The notes under the pieces: generated by a model
What the model saw: only the letters and a program-made list of their open reading frames with translations
Databases searched by the model: none
Told to the model about the DNA's origin: nothing
Position numbers and translations under genes: made by a program
Part shown: one piece after another, positions 10,251-18,923 of the stretch
Layout of the letters: every line of letters starts with the position of its first letter
How positions within the stretch are numbered: the stretch's first letter is position 1
NCBI RefSeq assembly: GCF_002866925.1
Contig: NZ_PKUQ01000022.1
Location: 414,402 to 478,401, forward strand
DNA from: Cohaesibacter celericrescens
GTDB lineage: Bacteria; Pseudomonadota; Alphaproteobacteria; Rhizobiales; Cohaesibacteraceae
DNA length: 64,000 bases
Reading direction: 5' to 3'

Positions 10251-10285
10251 ATGAGGCCGCCTGCCATTGGACGGCCTTTTTCATT
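10251..10285 (+). terminator. Intrinsic terminator after the HerA-like gene
   Basis: Short stem AGGCCG/CGGCCT (10254-10259 and 10272-10277) followed directly by a T-run. Confidence 0.75.
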
Positions 10286-10377
10286 TTGATAATAAAAAGC
10301 CAACTAAGAAGGCAGCCAAACACAACGAACCAAGTTGCATCTGGTTCTTGTTATCAACCTTTTGAAGTGAGGCTCAA

Positions 10378-11193
10378 GTGGCGCGTCGCTTGAAACCAGT
10401 TAAAGATCTTTCGGTTCTTATCCTTGCTCCTCGCAAGCATGATCGCCAGCTATGGTCAGAATTGCTGAAGAACTGCGGCATCAATTGTCCGCAATCCATT
10501 TCAAATATTGAACAAGCAGTAACAGTCGTTGCCTCAGGCCATGCGGATATTGTTTTTGTGGATGATTCCTATGGAGCAGAAGGGATCGCCAATGTTTTGA
10601 TCCCGGCTCGTAATGTCGAATTTGCGGGCGGGCGCGGTGTTTGCCTAATATTATGCTCCAAAAAAGCAACTATGCAGGACGTTATCAACGCTCGTAAATT
10701 GGGATTTGCCTCTTTGGTGATTTTGCCAGCGTCGACCGATACAGTCCGCAAGCATCTTGAATTGGCTGCACAATATATCCCCCCCACTGATGACGAACTT
10801 GGTTGGTCAACGCCCAAAGCCAAAGCAGAACAAAAGCACAAAGGTTTGCGCGCGCGCAAGGCTCCTCCCCCGTCTGAAATAGTGCGCAATGACAAGAGTT
10901 CCTTCGCCGCCAAGGATCCAACACCGCATACTCATACCCATACCGAAGCAAATATGTCTGTGCGGGGTTCGGAGGCCTCCCGCTCCTTGGGCATGGCTGA
11001 TGCAAAACAGAGCCGAGCGAAGCGGCAGGATGAGAAACCCATTGCCAGCAACCAACCTGAAGCCCCAAAGCCCGCTGATCGCGTCAATGGCAAGAAGGGT
11101 TTTTCCAAGCCACAACAGGACCAAGACTTGCTTCATCTAAACGCACCTGGACGATCTGGCCAGTCGGCTGAAGAAGAAGTCGTCTTTTTATAA
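10378..11193 (+). CDS. Degenerate receiver-domain protein with long disordered tail
   Basis: A 271-residue protein. The first ~130 residues fold like a response-regulator receiver: strand SVLILAPRK, the hhhhD strand DIVFVDDSYG and a C-terminal SLVILPASTDTVRKHL. The position of the conserved receiver lysine is occupied by Leu (VILPAS), so ordinary phosphoryl signalling is doubtful. The rest is low-complexity, Lys/Pro/Gln-rich, with a TPHTHTHTHTE-type His/Thr stretch, and no DNA-binding domain. Translation starts at GTG with GAGG six bases upstream. No kinase gene is adjacent. Function unknown. Confidence 0.75.
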   Translation: MARRLKPVKDLSVLILAPRKHDRQLWSELLKNCGINCPQSISNIEQAVTVVASGHADIVFVDDSYGAEGIANVLIPARNVEFAGGRGVCLILCSKKATMQDVINARKLGFASLVILPASTDTVRKHLELAAQYIPPTDDELGWSTPKAKAEQKHKGLRARKAPPPSEIVRNDKSSFAAKDPTPHTHTHTEANMSVRGSEASRSLGMADAKQSRAKRQDEKPIASNQPEAPKPADRVNGKKGFSKPQQDQDLLHLNAPGRSGQSAEEEVVFL

Positions 11194-11269
11194 AACTCCA
11201 CGTCCCCCAAGTCTCGAGTTTGATTTGACTGACGCGGCAGGGTCACTTCTGACCAAACAGCAGACCCGT

Positions 11270-12126
11270 TCAACTCTCCTGCATCAACCGCACTTTACCG
11301 CTGACTTGCGCTGGTGTTCCCTTATCAGGCGAGACGGTTGCGACTAATCGAGACGGGTGCCCCATGTCATCCCCTTGATTTAGATGTATCGTCTGTTCGA
11401 CACGCCAATCTATCTCAAGCAAGGCTTTATCCCTTAGATATCCGGCAAAAGCCGCAGCAGCCGCCCCCGTTGCCGGGTCTTCAACAACACCACCGGAGGC
11501 AAACGCGTTGCGCACATCAAAACTGGTTGGGTTTTTTGGCTGACCAGCATGATCGTTACCAACCCGTATGCCAGCATCAGCGCACGCCCCTCAGCGAGAT
11601 CATAAGACATGGCGGCCAGTTTGGCGCGATCCTTAAGTCCCAACACCAAATGGTCAGCACCAGCGTGGACCTGAGCAGGTGGAATGGATAGATCAATGTC
11701 ATTTGTCTGCAAACCAAACAATACCAACGCTTTGACAAGCAGCTCAGGATCGGCTGGTTTGTTATACGTGGGCAAAGATCGCAATTGCGCCGCCAGAGGA
11801 TCACCTCCGACGCCCCCTTGAACAGAAATTTCTCCTTCATTGAGATAGAGAGAAAAAAGATTTGCCCCGAACCTTTGTGCCAACGCCGCACCGAGCGCGA
11901 TGGTGGCGTGACCACAAAAGGCAACTTCATTCTCTGGCGAAAAATAGCGCACACGCCAGCCCTCACCCTGAGGTGCAGCAAAGACCGTTTCGGAAAAGCC
12001 GACCTCTGCTGCCATTGCCTGCATGATGCGCGCCTCTGGCAACATATCGGTCAGGACAACTCCCGCCGGATTGCCACCCTTTTGACCATCTGCAAAAGCT
12101 GCTATTTTTTGAACGGCCAGCTGCAT
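11270..12126 (-). pseudogene. PhzF-family isomerase/epimerase gene, interrupted by one frameshift
   Basis: Two overlapping frames together make one full PhzF-like protein of about 285 residues. The first starts at the ATG at 12126 (MQLAVQKIAAFADGQKGGNP...), with AAGG upstream, and carries the family motifs GNPAGV, SETVF and FCGHATIALG. The second, ending at 11270, supplies the C-terminal RNAFASGGVVEDPATGAAAAA motif. The break maps to a run of six A on the coding strand (11532-11537): one extra A would restore ...QKNPTSFDVRNAF..., the expected family sequence. PhzF relatives act in isomerisation or epimerisation; the substrate here is unknown. It may be a true null, a sequencing error, or rescued by slippage. 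Confidence 0.85.
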
Positions 12127-12266
12127 TTTTACATACCTTCGTTTGCGCAGCCTCAGATCGACTGCTGGATATAACTGATATCAATAGAGTAGAGTTGTAA
12201 CAGGCTTGATGATATGCACTAACTTAGGAAGAACCCAAGATAATCCGTTGATGTAAAGGCATAACA

Positions 12267-12752
12267 ATGAAAACGCCAAAGATTTCGAAGGCGATTGATG
12301 AAATTGACGAGCAAATTCTTTTGCGCCTTTCCAATGATGGACGCATTTCCATGTCCGACTTGGCCAGCCAAGTTGGTCTGTCAGCCCCAAGCGTGACAGA
12401 GCGGGTGCGGCATTTGCAACAGCATGGCATCATTCGTAGCATCAGCGCAGACATCGACTGGAAAGCCCTAGGTTATGTGCTCGAAGCCATTGTGCGGATC
12501 AAACCCAGACCGGGGGAATTGCACAAGGTCGAGGCGATGATAGATGCACAACCCCGCTTCACTCATTGTGACAAGGTGACAGGTGAAGACTGTTTTGTTA
12601 CCCGACTGTTGGTCCGAGACATCGGCGAATTAGATCCTCTTCTGGATCCCTTTCATGATCGAGCTGAAACCAACACAGCCATTGTCAAATCCTCACCGCT
12701 ATCTGGCCGGTTGCCACCCTTGTTGGAAGAAAAAGGCTTTACCGTAAAATAG
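12267..12752 (+). CDS. Lrp/AsnC-family transcriptional regulator
   Basis: A 161-residue regulator. The N-terminal winged HTH reads IDEIDEQILLRLSNDGRISMSDLA..., with recognition helix LSAPSVTERVRHLQQHGII (about residues 34-56). The C-terminal RAM (ligand-sensing) domain spans about 70-150. AAAGG lies 8 bases before the ATG. It is transcribed away from the phzF-like gene and upstream of the M20 peptidase gene, so either could be a target, as AsnC regulators often sense amino acids and act on neighbours. Confidence 0.92.
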   Translation: MKTPKISKAIDEIDEQILLRLSNDGRISMSDLASQVGLSAPSVTERVRHLQQHGIIRSISADIDWKALGYVLEAIVRIKPRPGELHKVEAMIDAQPRFTHCDKVTGEDCFVTRLLVRDIGELDPLLDPFHDRAETNTAIVKSSPLSGRLPPLLEEKGFTVK

Positions 12753-12880
12753 TGCATGGTCCACCTACAAGGCTGGAACAATTGAGGGGAAGCTGATACT
12801 TTCTGCACCATAGTGCAAGACACATCCCCAATGCTCCCCTATCCTTTTTTCCAGCCTTTCAGCCCCTATAAGGAACTTCC

Positions 12881-14281
12881 ATGACACAACATGACGCCTC
12901 TCTTGATGCCGTATTGGCGCATATCGATTCCAATTTTAACGCCTCTCTTGATCGTCTCGATGCGTTGGTCCGCTTCAAATCGATTTCTACGGACCCGGCG
13001 TATAAAGACGAGTGTCAGAAAGCTGCGGATTGGTTAGCGGCTGAGTTGAATGGCATTGGCATCACCACCCAAGTGCACCCAACACCGGGGCACCCCATGG
13101 TGGTTGGACATGATAGCGATACGTCCGATAAGCCTGGCCCACATGTATTGTTTTATGGGCATTATGATGTGCAACCCGTCGATCCTCTTGAACTCTGGTC
13201 AGCAGATCCATTTGAACCCGCTATTGTCGAGCGTGATGGCGTGAAGATGATGTTCGGGCGCGGCACATCGGACGACAAAGGACAATTGCTGACATTTGTC
13301 GAAGCATGCCGTGCCTATAAAGAAGTGCTCGGGGCTTTGCCGGTTGCCCTTTCTTTGTTGTTTGAAGGAGAAGAAGAGAGCGGTTCGCCCAGCCTGCTAC
13401 CTTTCCTCAATGCCAACAAAAAAGAACTGTCTAAAGATCTGGCGTTGGTCTGCGATACCACAATGTTCAATGCAGACACACCGGCAATCACCACCATGCT
13501 GCGTGGTTTGGTGGGTGAAGAAATCACCATAACCGCGGCAAACCGCGATTTACATTCCGGCATGTATGGTGGCCCCGCTGCAAACCCGATCCGCATTCTG
13601 GCCAAAATCCTTGCAAGCCTGCATGACGATGAAGGACGCGTTCTAATTCCTGATTTTTACGATGGTGTATCCGAGCTGACACCTGAAGTGAAAGCACAGT
13701 GGGACGCCCTGCCCTTTGATGACAAGGCATTCTTGGCAGACGTCGACCTATCCGTTCCGGCAGGTGAGAGCGGATACAGCGTTTATGAGCAGATCAACGC
13801 CCGCCCGACATGTGAATTCAACGGCATCACGGGCGGTTACACCGGCGACGGCTTTAAAACAGTGATTGCGTCCAAGGCATCGGTCAAAATCTCGTGCCGG
13901 TTGGTCGGGCAGCAAGACCCGGACAAGATCAGGGAAAATCTTCGTGCCTTTGTTAAAGCACTCGTGCCTGCAGATTGTAGCGTGGAATTCAGCGAGCATG
14001 GTGCGTCACCAGCGCATAGCTTGTCACCAGACTTCCCGCCCCTAAAACAGGGTGCCAAAGCTTTGAAAGATGAATGGGGCAAGGAAGCCATTCAAATGGG
14101 CATGGGCGGCTCGATCCCGATCGTTGGTGAATTCAAATCCATTCTAGATATGGACTCGATGCTGATTGGCTTTGCTCTGGATGACGACAATATCCACTCA
14201 CCCAATGAGAAATACAATCTCACCAGCTATCATAAAGGCATCCGTTCTTGGGCGCGGGTGTTGGCTGCGCTGGCAGAGTAA
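12881..14281 (+). CDS. M20/M25/M40 family metallo-dipeptidase
   Basis: A 466-residue zinc peptidase. Metal-site motifs are visible in order: FYGHYDVQPV (His then Asp, about residue 88), RGTSDDKG (bridging Asp), EGEEESGSP (catalytic Glu and metal Glu) and a C-terminal DDNIHSPNEKYN (metal His). An internal dimerisation domain with DLHSGMYGGPAANP lies between. This pattern and length fit the carnosinase-like/CPG2 dipeptidase branch, cytoplasmic and lacking a signal peptide. AAGGA lies just before the ATG. It follows the AsnC-type regulator by 130 bases. Confidence 0.92.
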   Translation: MTQHDASLDAVLAHIDSNFNASLDRLDALVRFKSISTDPAYKDECQKAADWLAAELNGIGITTQVHPTPGHPMVVGHDSDTSDKPGPHVLFYGHYDVQPVDPLELWSADPFEPAIVERDGVKMMFGRGTSDDKGQLLTFVEACRAYKEVLGALPVALSLLFEGEEESGSPSLLPFLNANKKELSKDLALVCDTTMFNADTPAITTMLRGLVGEEITITAANRDLHSGMYGGPAANPIRILAKILASLHDDEGRVLIPDFYDGVSELTPEVKAQWDALPFDDKAFLADVDLSVPAGESGYSVYEQINARPTCEFNGITGGYTGDGFKTVIASKASVKISCRLVGQQDPDKIRENLRAFVKALVPADCSVEFSEHGASPAHSLSPDFPPLKQGAKALKDEWGKEAIQMGMGGSIPIVGEFKSILDMDSMLIGFALDDDNIHSPNEKYNLTSYHKGIRSWARVLAALAE

Positions 14282-14305
14282 AAATCAAGCTATCACTCAA
14301 ATTCA

Positions 14306-14333
14306 AAAGCCGGGTTCAAGACCCGGCTTTTTT
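14306..14333 (+). terminator. Intrinsic terminator after the dipeptidase gene
   Basis: Perfect 10-bp stem (AAAGCCGGGT / ACCCGGCTTT) with a 5-nt loop and a following T6 run. Confidence 0.9.
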
Positions 14334-14378
14334 ATTTAATTTCGCTCGTTCATATGCAAAAGGTCACAGAGTGGCAGA

Positions 14379-14888
14379 TTATTCTTCGGATGTTGGAGCA
14401 GGCGCGCGCACGCTCAGACGGGCGTCCATGTCCTGAAGATTCCACTCATCATCACCGGCTGCAAGGGCCAGCTTGTAGTTGCGACGGAAGGTATCTTCTT
14501 CTTCCACCTGTTCATCAAGGAACCATTGCAGCATCGCGGTTGTACCATACTCGCGTGCTTCGGCTGCCACTGAAAAGATGTCATGAATAGAAGCTGTTAC
14601 ATGCTTTTCATGTTCGTATGCTGTTTTCCATGCGTCGGCAGGAGAGTCAAAATTTGATTTCGGCGCGCTCAATGCGCCGATCTCGATGCGAGCGCCGCGT
14701 TTCTCCATGAAGTCAAACAATTTACGAGCATGCTCATGTTCTTCAATTGAATGCGCCTGAAACCAGTGGGACATGCCGATCAGATCAAGAGATGCAAAAT
14801 AGGCAGCGATGGAAAGATACAGATGAGAAGCAGAGAGCTCACTATTGATTTGAGCATTCAGTTTTTCAGTGACTTTTTCATTTAGCAT
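14379..14888 (-). CDS. Bacterial non-haem ferritin
   Basis: A 169-residue iron-storage protein. The four-helix ferritin bundle has ferroxidase-type residues in EKLNAQINSELSASHLYLS (Glu), SIEEHEHARKLFDFMEKRG (Glu-x-x-His) and DEQVEEEDTFR. No heme-binding bacterioferritin methionine pattern is seen, so it is FtnA-like. The start was moved 41 codons downstream of the longest frame, to the ATG with AAGGAG 8 bases upstream; the upstream extension is not ferritin-like. It is monocistronic and convergent with the dipeptidase gene. No clear Fur box was identified. Confidence 0.93.
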   Translation of the reverse strand: MLNEKVTEKLNAQINSELSASHLYLSIAAYFASLDLIGMSHWFQAHSIEEHEHARKLFDFMEKRGARIEIGALSAPKSNFDSPADAWKTAYEHEKHVTASIHDIFSVAAEAREYGTTAMLQWFLDEQVEEEDTFRRNYKLALAAGDDEWNLQDMDARLSVRAPAPTSEE

Positions 14889-15231
14889 TGGATGGCTCCT
14901 TGGTTGGGCATTCGTATGCGCCCTAAATAGACTTTGTAACCGATTTGCGGCACTCGACCAATCGATCCATCCGTTGATTTCTAATTTGGCTTCCGGATTT
15001 CTGCATATCAATTGATAATCCGGTCATTAAACCGGTCTTTTCCCCATTCAGACAATGTTGACTACTTTTCCTCCATCAGGGTAGGTGTTAGTGTCGGATC
15101 GTTGGGAGGGCGTTTAAACGTTTGGTGCGATTGGCGATTCCTTTCATCCATGCCAGAAACCACTGGACAGATATAACATCTGACCAAGTGCCTCTTTCTT
15201 TGCGCTTTTAAAAAGGATTTCGGTCAACTCA
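14889..15231. other. Divergent intergenic region (ferritin / exported lipoprotein)
   Basis: About 340 bases with no gene. A weak hairpin (CCGGT at 15020, ACCGG at 15031, T-rich 3' side) is visible. Promoters for both flanking genes must lie here; none was assigned. Confidence 0.35.
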
Positions 15232-15825
15232 ATGCTTGACTTTAAGTTCACGCCATTCGTTCGAATTTTGACAATTTCAACTGTTTGTAGCCTCCTCATC
15301 AGTTGCGGTGTGCCTGTAGGCTCTTTGGTAGATGAAGCGGGAGCGCCACCGCCTCGCGCGATCGTATCGATTACAGATGCTGGAATCGCAGGACTGACCC
15401 GAGAAACCGGATACGGCCCCAAGGCAATAGCACAAGCAATGCCGGGCTTTCAGATCGAAACCATCCAGACGGCAGGCGAAACAGGGACAGAATGGACCTA
15501 TGCGGCCTTTTTGGATGGCTTGCAGATGGTGCAAATCTTTAAGGGCAGTGGCGGCAAAATCGGAGTAGTTCATGGAGTTGGCGATGCCGTTGCAGGGCCA
15601 AATGGGGAGCGCCTCGGCATGACTTTTGCGCAGTCACGGTTGCCTAAAAGTGCCTGTCGAGTGGGCCAACAATTGTGGCGCGGCATGGCAATTTGCAAAG
15701 CTGCCAACACCGAAAGAATTACATTGGTCTTCTCTATTGCCAGTTTCACTGGCCCGTTTGACCGTTTGCCTCCGTCGTCCCAACTAAACCAAGCAACTTT
15801 GCAACGCATTCTTTGGACACCTTGA
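15232..15825 (+). CDS. Predicted lipoprotein (possibly DUF1131-like)
   Basis: A 197-residue exported protein. A basic/hydrophobic signal (FVRILTISTVCSLLISC) ends in the lipobox LISC, with Cys25 as the expected lipidated residue and Gly at +2. The mature part has ITDAGIAGLTRETGYGPKAIAQAMPGFQIE, which reminds me of RpoE-regulated lipoproteins of the DUF1131 type, but I cannot confirm that by eye. A run of two further cysteines (C143 and C156 region) could form a disulfide. AAGGA is 13 bases upstream, rather far. Located directly before another exported protein gene. Confidence 0.7.
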   Translation: MLDFKFTPFVRILTISTVCSLLISCGVPVGSLVDEAGAPPPRAIVSITDAGIAGLTRETGYGPKAIAQAMPGFQIETIQTAGETGTEWTYAAFLDGLQMVQIFKGSGGKIGVVHGVGDAVAGPNGERLGMTFAQSRLPKSACRVGQQLWRGMAICKAANTERITLVFSIASFTGPFDRLPPSSQLNQATLQRILWTP

Positions 15826-15920
15826 AGTTTTTCGTCTTGAAAGCCTTCGTACATGCCATAAATTGGGTCGAAATCTGCGTTAAAATAAACTCCCATAGGG
15901 ATGAAAAACTAGTAGTGAGT

Positions 15921-17627
15921 ATGATCGAGTTGAACAAGATAACTACAGTCAAAACGACGGCCGCTCGTATCGGACACAAAGTGTCAGACAGGGCTGTGTT
16001 TTCTGTTGCAATTTTGGTTGCATCGCTTTCCCTCACGCATGCCCAAGCGGGTTATCTTACAATCGGGTCGCAAGCTCTTCGTGATACCACAGACATTATG
16101 CAACAGGCATTGGTCCCCAGCTCTGACTTGCCGTTTGATTTTGGTATGACAGGCTCGTCGTCCGGACAATCCTTGCAGACAGCTCAACTGGCCACAAATG
16201 GCGAGACGGCCGGTGAAGACCCTTCCAGCAAGGCAACGCCAGAAACAAATGGAACAAATGCTGACGGGATAGAGGGTTCTTCAAGTGAAGCGATGCCCTC
16301 ATCCTTGACCAATCCGGTTTTGCCCAATGTTCCCTCCACTATCAAACAAAGTGACATTGTAGAACCACCTGTAACGACAGAGCAAAAAGAGCAGATCACC
16401 ACGGCGCCGTTAGTAGAAAAAAGCACTCCAGCGGTCAAGAATACAGCACCTATTCGCCCCGGGCCGGCGTTACGCAAAGGCTTTTCCGCGCTTTTCACTG
16501 AACAACGCCCTTTCCTGCTCTATTCTCAGGACGCCTCAATCACCTATCTCATGCCCAATGCACTGGTGGACCATCCCTCACTGGGACGTTACTTGCGCGG
16601 CATATTGGAAGAGCGCGCACTGACCCGCTGGCAAGAGATTCGTACCAACGGTGTAGAGATAGAAGGTTTGAAATCTTCTGATAGCAATGAACGGCCTCCT
16701 CTCGTGATCACCGGTCGGGTTGAGGACCGCTTTTATTCGCCGGCATTCAGCTCACTTTATCTGGAAGAAAAATACAGCATCGGGGATAAAAAATACCCGG
16801 ATCGCATTCTCAGCTTCAATTTTAGCCACGGGGACCAGAAGCCCTTTGGCCTTTCAGACCTCTTCAAAAGCGATGGCGACAAGACCCTTGGCGCCACCAT
16901 TGAGCTCATTGCAGCTTATATCCAAGCGGATATTGTGAGGCAGAAAACGGTCAAATTTGGCACACCTATCACTCCGGACCAAGACTCATGGCTCAAAGGC
17001 CTCAAACCAAGTGTCTTGCTTTTTGGTACATTCACGCTGGTTCCATCGCGCGAAACAGGTAAAATCGCAGGGCTTTCCTTCCATTTCAATCCCGGCCTGC
17101 TTGGAGCAGAAGCCGATGGCAGTTACAATGTCTTTGTTCCAGCCTCCATTTTCTCTCCGGCTCTTTCTCCCAGATTTGCAGATTCTTTTGGCGGCGATGC
17201 CCTCACGGCCAGCCGTCACAATGCCAAAGGTTTCTCAACTGCAAGCGTGAATATCGAAAGATTAAAGGCCAACTCAGAGCTGGGAGGCAACATGCTGATC
17301 GAGGGAGAGGTGCCGGGCAATTGGTGTGATGGTTTTCACTTAACGCTGAACGATGTCACTTCTGGACAAATTGTTACCGAAGGTCTTGTTCAGATGTTGC
17401 CAGAGCTGCCATCCTATGGACTGTCAGGAAATATGATCCGCTTTCGCGCTGAATTGTCTGTTTCGGGCGCGGGTGGCAAAGACGGCAAACTCGTATTTGA
17501 GCCCTTCTCTGTCGCAGTGCATGAAGGGCGGGTTGCGCCACGTGTGGGCAGTGTGTGTCAAGAAGATCGCTCAATCAGTTTGCCGGATCCAGCACGTGAC
17601 ATGATTTCAATACCTGTCACTTATTGA
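15921..17627 (+). CDS. Exported DUF3298/RsiV-like protein
   Basis: A 568-residue protein with an N-terminal signal segment (VFSVAILVASLSLTHAQA, probable cleavage after AQA near residue 43). A ~150-residue low-complexity Ser/Thr/Pro/Glu-rich region follows. The region from about residue 190 to 415 (LLYSQDASITYLMPN..., PDRILSFNFSHGDQKPFGLSDLF..., SFHFNPGLLGAEADGSYNVFVPASIF) resembles the DUF3298 (RsiV-type) fold. The C-terminal 150 residues are a beta-rich domain of unknown type. The longer frame begins at TTG inside the preceding gene; the ATG here is preferred, though its Shine-Dalgarno is weak. Probably periplasmic. Confidence 0.72.
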   Translation: MIELNKITTVKTTAARIGHKVSDRAVFSVAILVASLSLTHAQAGYLTIGSQALRDTTDIMQQALVPSSDLPFDFGMTGSSSGQSLQTAQLATNGETAGEDPSSKATPETNGTNADGIEGSSSEAMPSSLTNPVLPNVPSTIKQSDIVEPPVTTEQKEQITTAPLVEKSTPAVKNTAPIRPGPALRKGFSALFTEQRPFLLYSQDASITYLMPNALVDHPSLGRYLRGILEERALTRWQEIRTNGVEIEGLKSSDSNERPPLVITGRVEDRFYSPAFSSLYLEEKYSIGDKKYPDRILSFNFSHGDQKPFGLSDLFKSDGDKTLGATIELIAAYIQADIVRQKTVKFGTPITPDQDSWLKGLKPSVLLFGTFTLVPSRETGKIAGLSFHFNPGLLGAEADGSYNVFVPASIFSPALSPRFADSFGGDALTASRHNAKGFSTASVNIERLKANSELGGNMLIEGEVPGNWCDGFHLTLNDVTSGQIVTEGLVQMLPELPSYGLSGNMIRFRAELSVSGAGGKDGKLVFEPFSVAVHEGRVAPRVGSVCQEDRSISLPDPARDMISIPVTY

Positions 17628-17824
17628 CAATTCCGACTTGGTTGTTCACCGATGACGCTGCATTTCCCTTTGATCTAGCAGACAAACGCGCCACGATGCG
17701 ATAGAGCATGGTGGCAGCTTGAGGCAACGACTCGTTGCTACAGGCCCAGCTCGGGTGACGCACACCCAGCCCAGAATATTGATTGAAACGATACGCTCCC
17801 AAAAAGGGCGGAGGATACTGTGTT

Positions 17825-18826
17825 ATGGCACCAGCAAAACTGAACGCGGAGACGTTGGCTACACAAATAAGAGAAGGCAACAGGGCTTCTTTGGCACGCG
17901 CTATCACCTTGATAGAAAGCCGCAAACCTGAACACCGCCTCATCGCGCATGATTTGTTGACAATTTTGCTGCCATACACGGGCAAAGCCCATCGCGTTGG
18001 GATTACGGGCGTTCCCGGCGTCGGAAAATCCACCACAATCGACCAGTTGGGCACCAACCTGACAGCGACGGGCAAGAAAGTTGCCGTTTTGGCCGTTGAC
18101 CCGTCTTCAACACGCACCGGCGGCTCTATCCTGGGCGACAAAACGCGTATGGAGCTTCTCTGCGGCGATCCCAATGCGTTCATTCGCCCTTCTCCTTCCG
18201 CAGGAACACTGGGCGGAGTTGCGGCCCGCACCCGCGAAACGATGTTTCTGTGTGAAGCGGCTGGCTATGACGTGATCCTTGTCGAAACCGTTGGTATTGG
18301 TCAATCAGAAACCACGGTAGCCGACATGGTCGATTTCTTTCTTGTGTTGATGTTGCCCGGTGCCGGCGATGAATTACAAGGGATTAAAAAAGGCGTTTTG
18401 GAAATCGCCGATATGATTGCGGTGAACAAAGCCGATGGCGATGGCTGGGCTCGTGCGCGCAAGGCTGCCGCTCAATATCGTGCTGCTCTGCATATCATGC
18501 GGCCAGCAAGCCCCAATTGGTCTCCACCGGTTATGACCGTCTCCGGCCTCGCTAATGAGAGCCTCGACAAGATGTGGAAGCAGGTTGTAATCCATCAAGA
18601 AAAACTAACAGCCACGGGCGAATTGCAAGCAAAGCGCAGTGGTCAACAGGTCCGCTGGATGTGGTCCATGCTGGAAGACCGTATGAAAGCGCTGTTGCGG
18701 GAAAATGAAAGCGTAACCTCTCTACTCGAACAAGTTGAGAGTGCCGTTGAAAGTGGTTCAATGCCCGCGTCTGTTGCTGTTCAGGATATAATGGATAGCC
18801 TTCTCAACAGCCTGAAAAATGGTTAG
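17825..18826 (+). CDS. meaB: Methylmalonyl-CoA mutase-associated GTPase MeaB
   Basis: A 333-residue G3E-family GTPase that protects and reactivates methylmalonyl-CoA mutase. Walker A is GVPGVGKST (residues 62-70). Next come the Mg/switch motifs VDPSS and GGSILGDKTRM, then DVILVETVGIGQSE, the MeaB/ArgK signature, and the guanine-recognition motif NKADGD. The ATG with GGAGG about 9 bases upstream is chosen; 14 extra codons are open upstream. It is not in the mutAB operon (14 kb away) but is surely the partner of that enzyme. Confidence 0.96.
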   Translation: MAPAKLNAETLATQIREGNRASLARAITLIESRKPEHRLIAHDLLTILLPYTGKAHRVGITGVPGVGKSTTIDQLGTNLTATGKKVAVLAVDPSSTRTGGSILGDKTRMELLCGDPNAFIRPSPSAGTLGGVAARTRETMFLCEAAGYDVILVETVGIGQSETTVADMVDFFLVLMLPGAGDELQGIKKGVLEIADMIAVNKADGDGWARARKAAAQYRAALHIMRPASPNWSPPVMTVSGLANESLDKMWKQVVIHQEKLTATGELQAKRSGQQVRWMWSMLEDRMKALLRENESVTSLLEQVESAVESGSMPASVAVQDIMDSLLNSLKNG

Positions 18827-18883
18827 CCCGACCAATAAAGCCGACCATGTCGCAGTATGGCCTTCGCTAATAAAGACAAAGAC

Positions 18884-18910
18884 GGAGAGACTCGTAGGTT
18901 CGGTCTCTCC
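18884..18910 (-). terminator. Possible terminator for the asparaginase-DDAH operon
   Basis: 8-bp stem GGAGAGAC/GTCTCTCC with an 11-nt loop, located just past the DDAH stop. On the minus strand it is followed by a moderately T-rich stretch. It also lies downstream of meaB on the other strand. Confidence 0.45.
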
Positions 18911-18923
18911 CTACTAGCCCTTT

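Noticed and set aside
11434-12126. phzF frameshift as a programmed recoding site
   Set aside because: The A-run is not a canonical X-XXY-YYZ heptamer in the zero frame and no downstream pseudoknot was noticed; listed as a finding without this claim.
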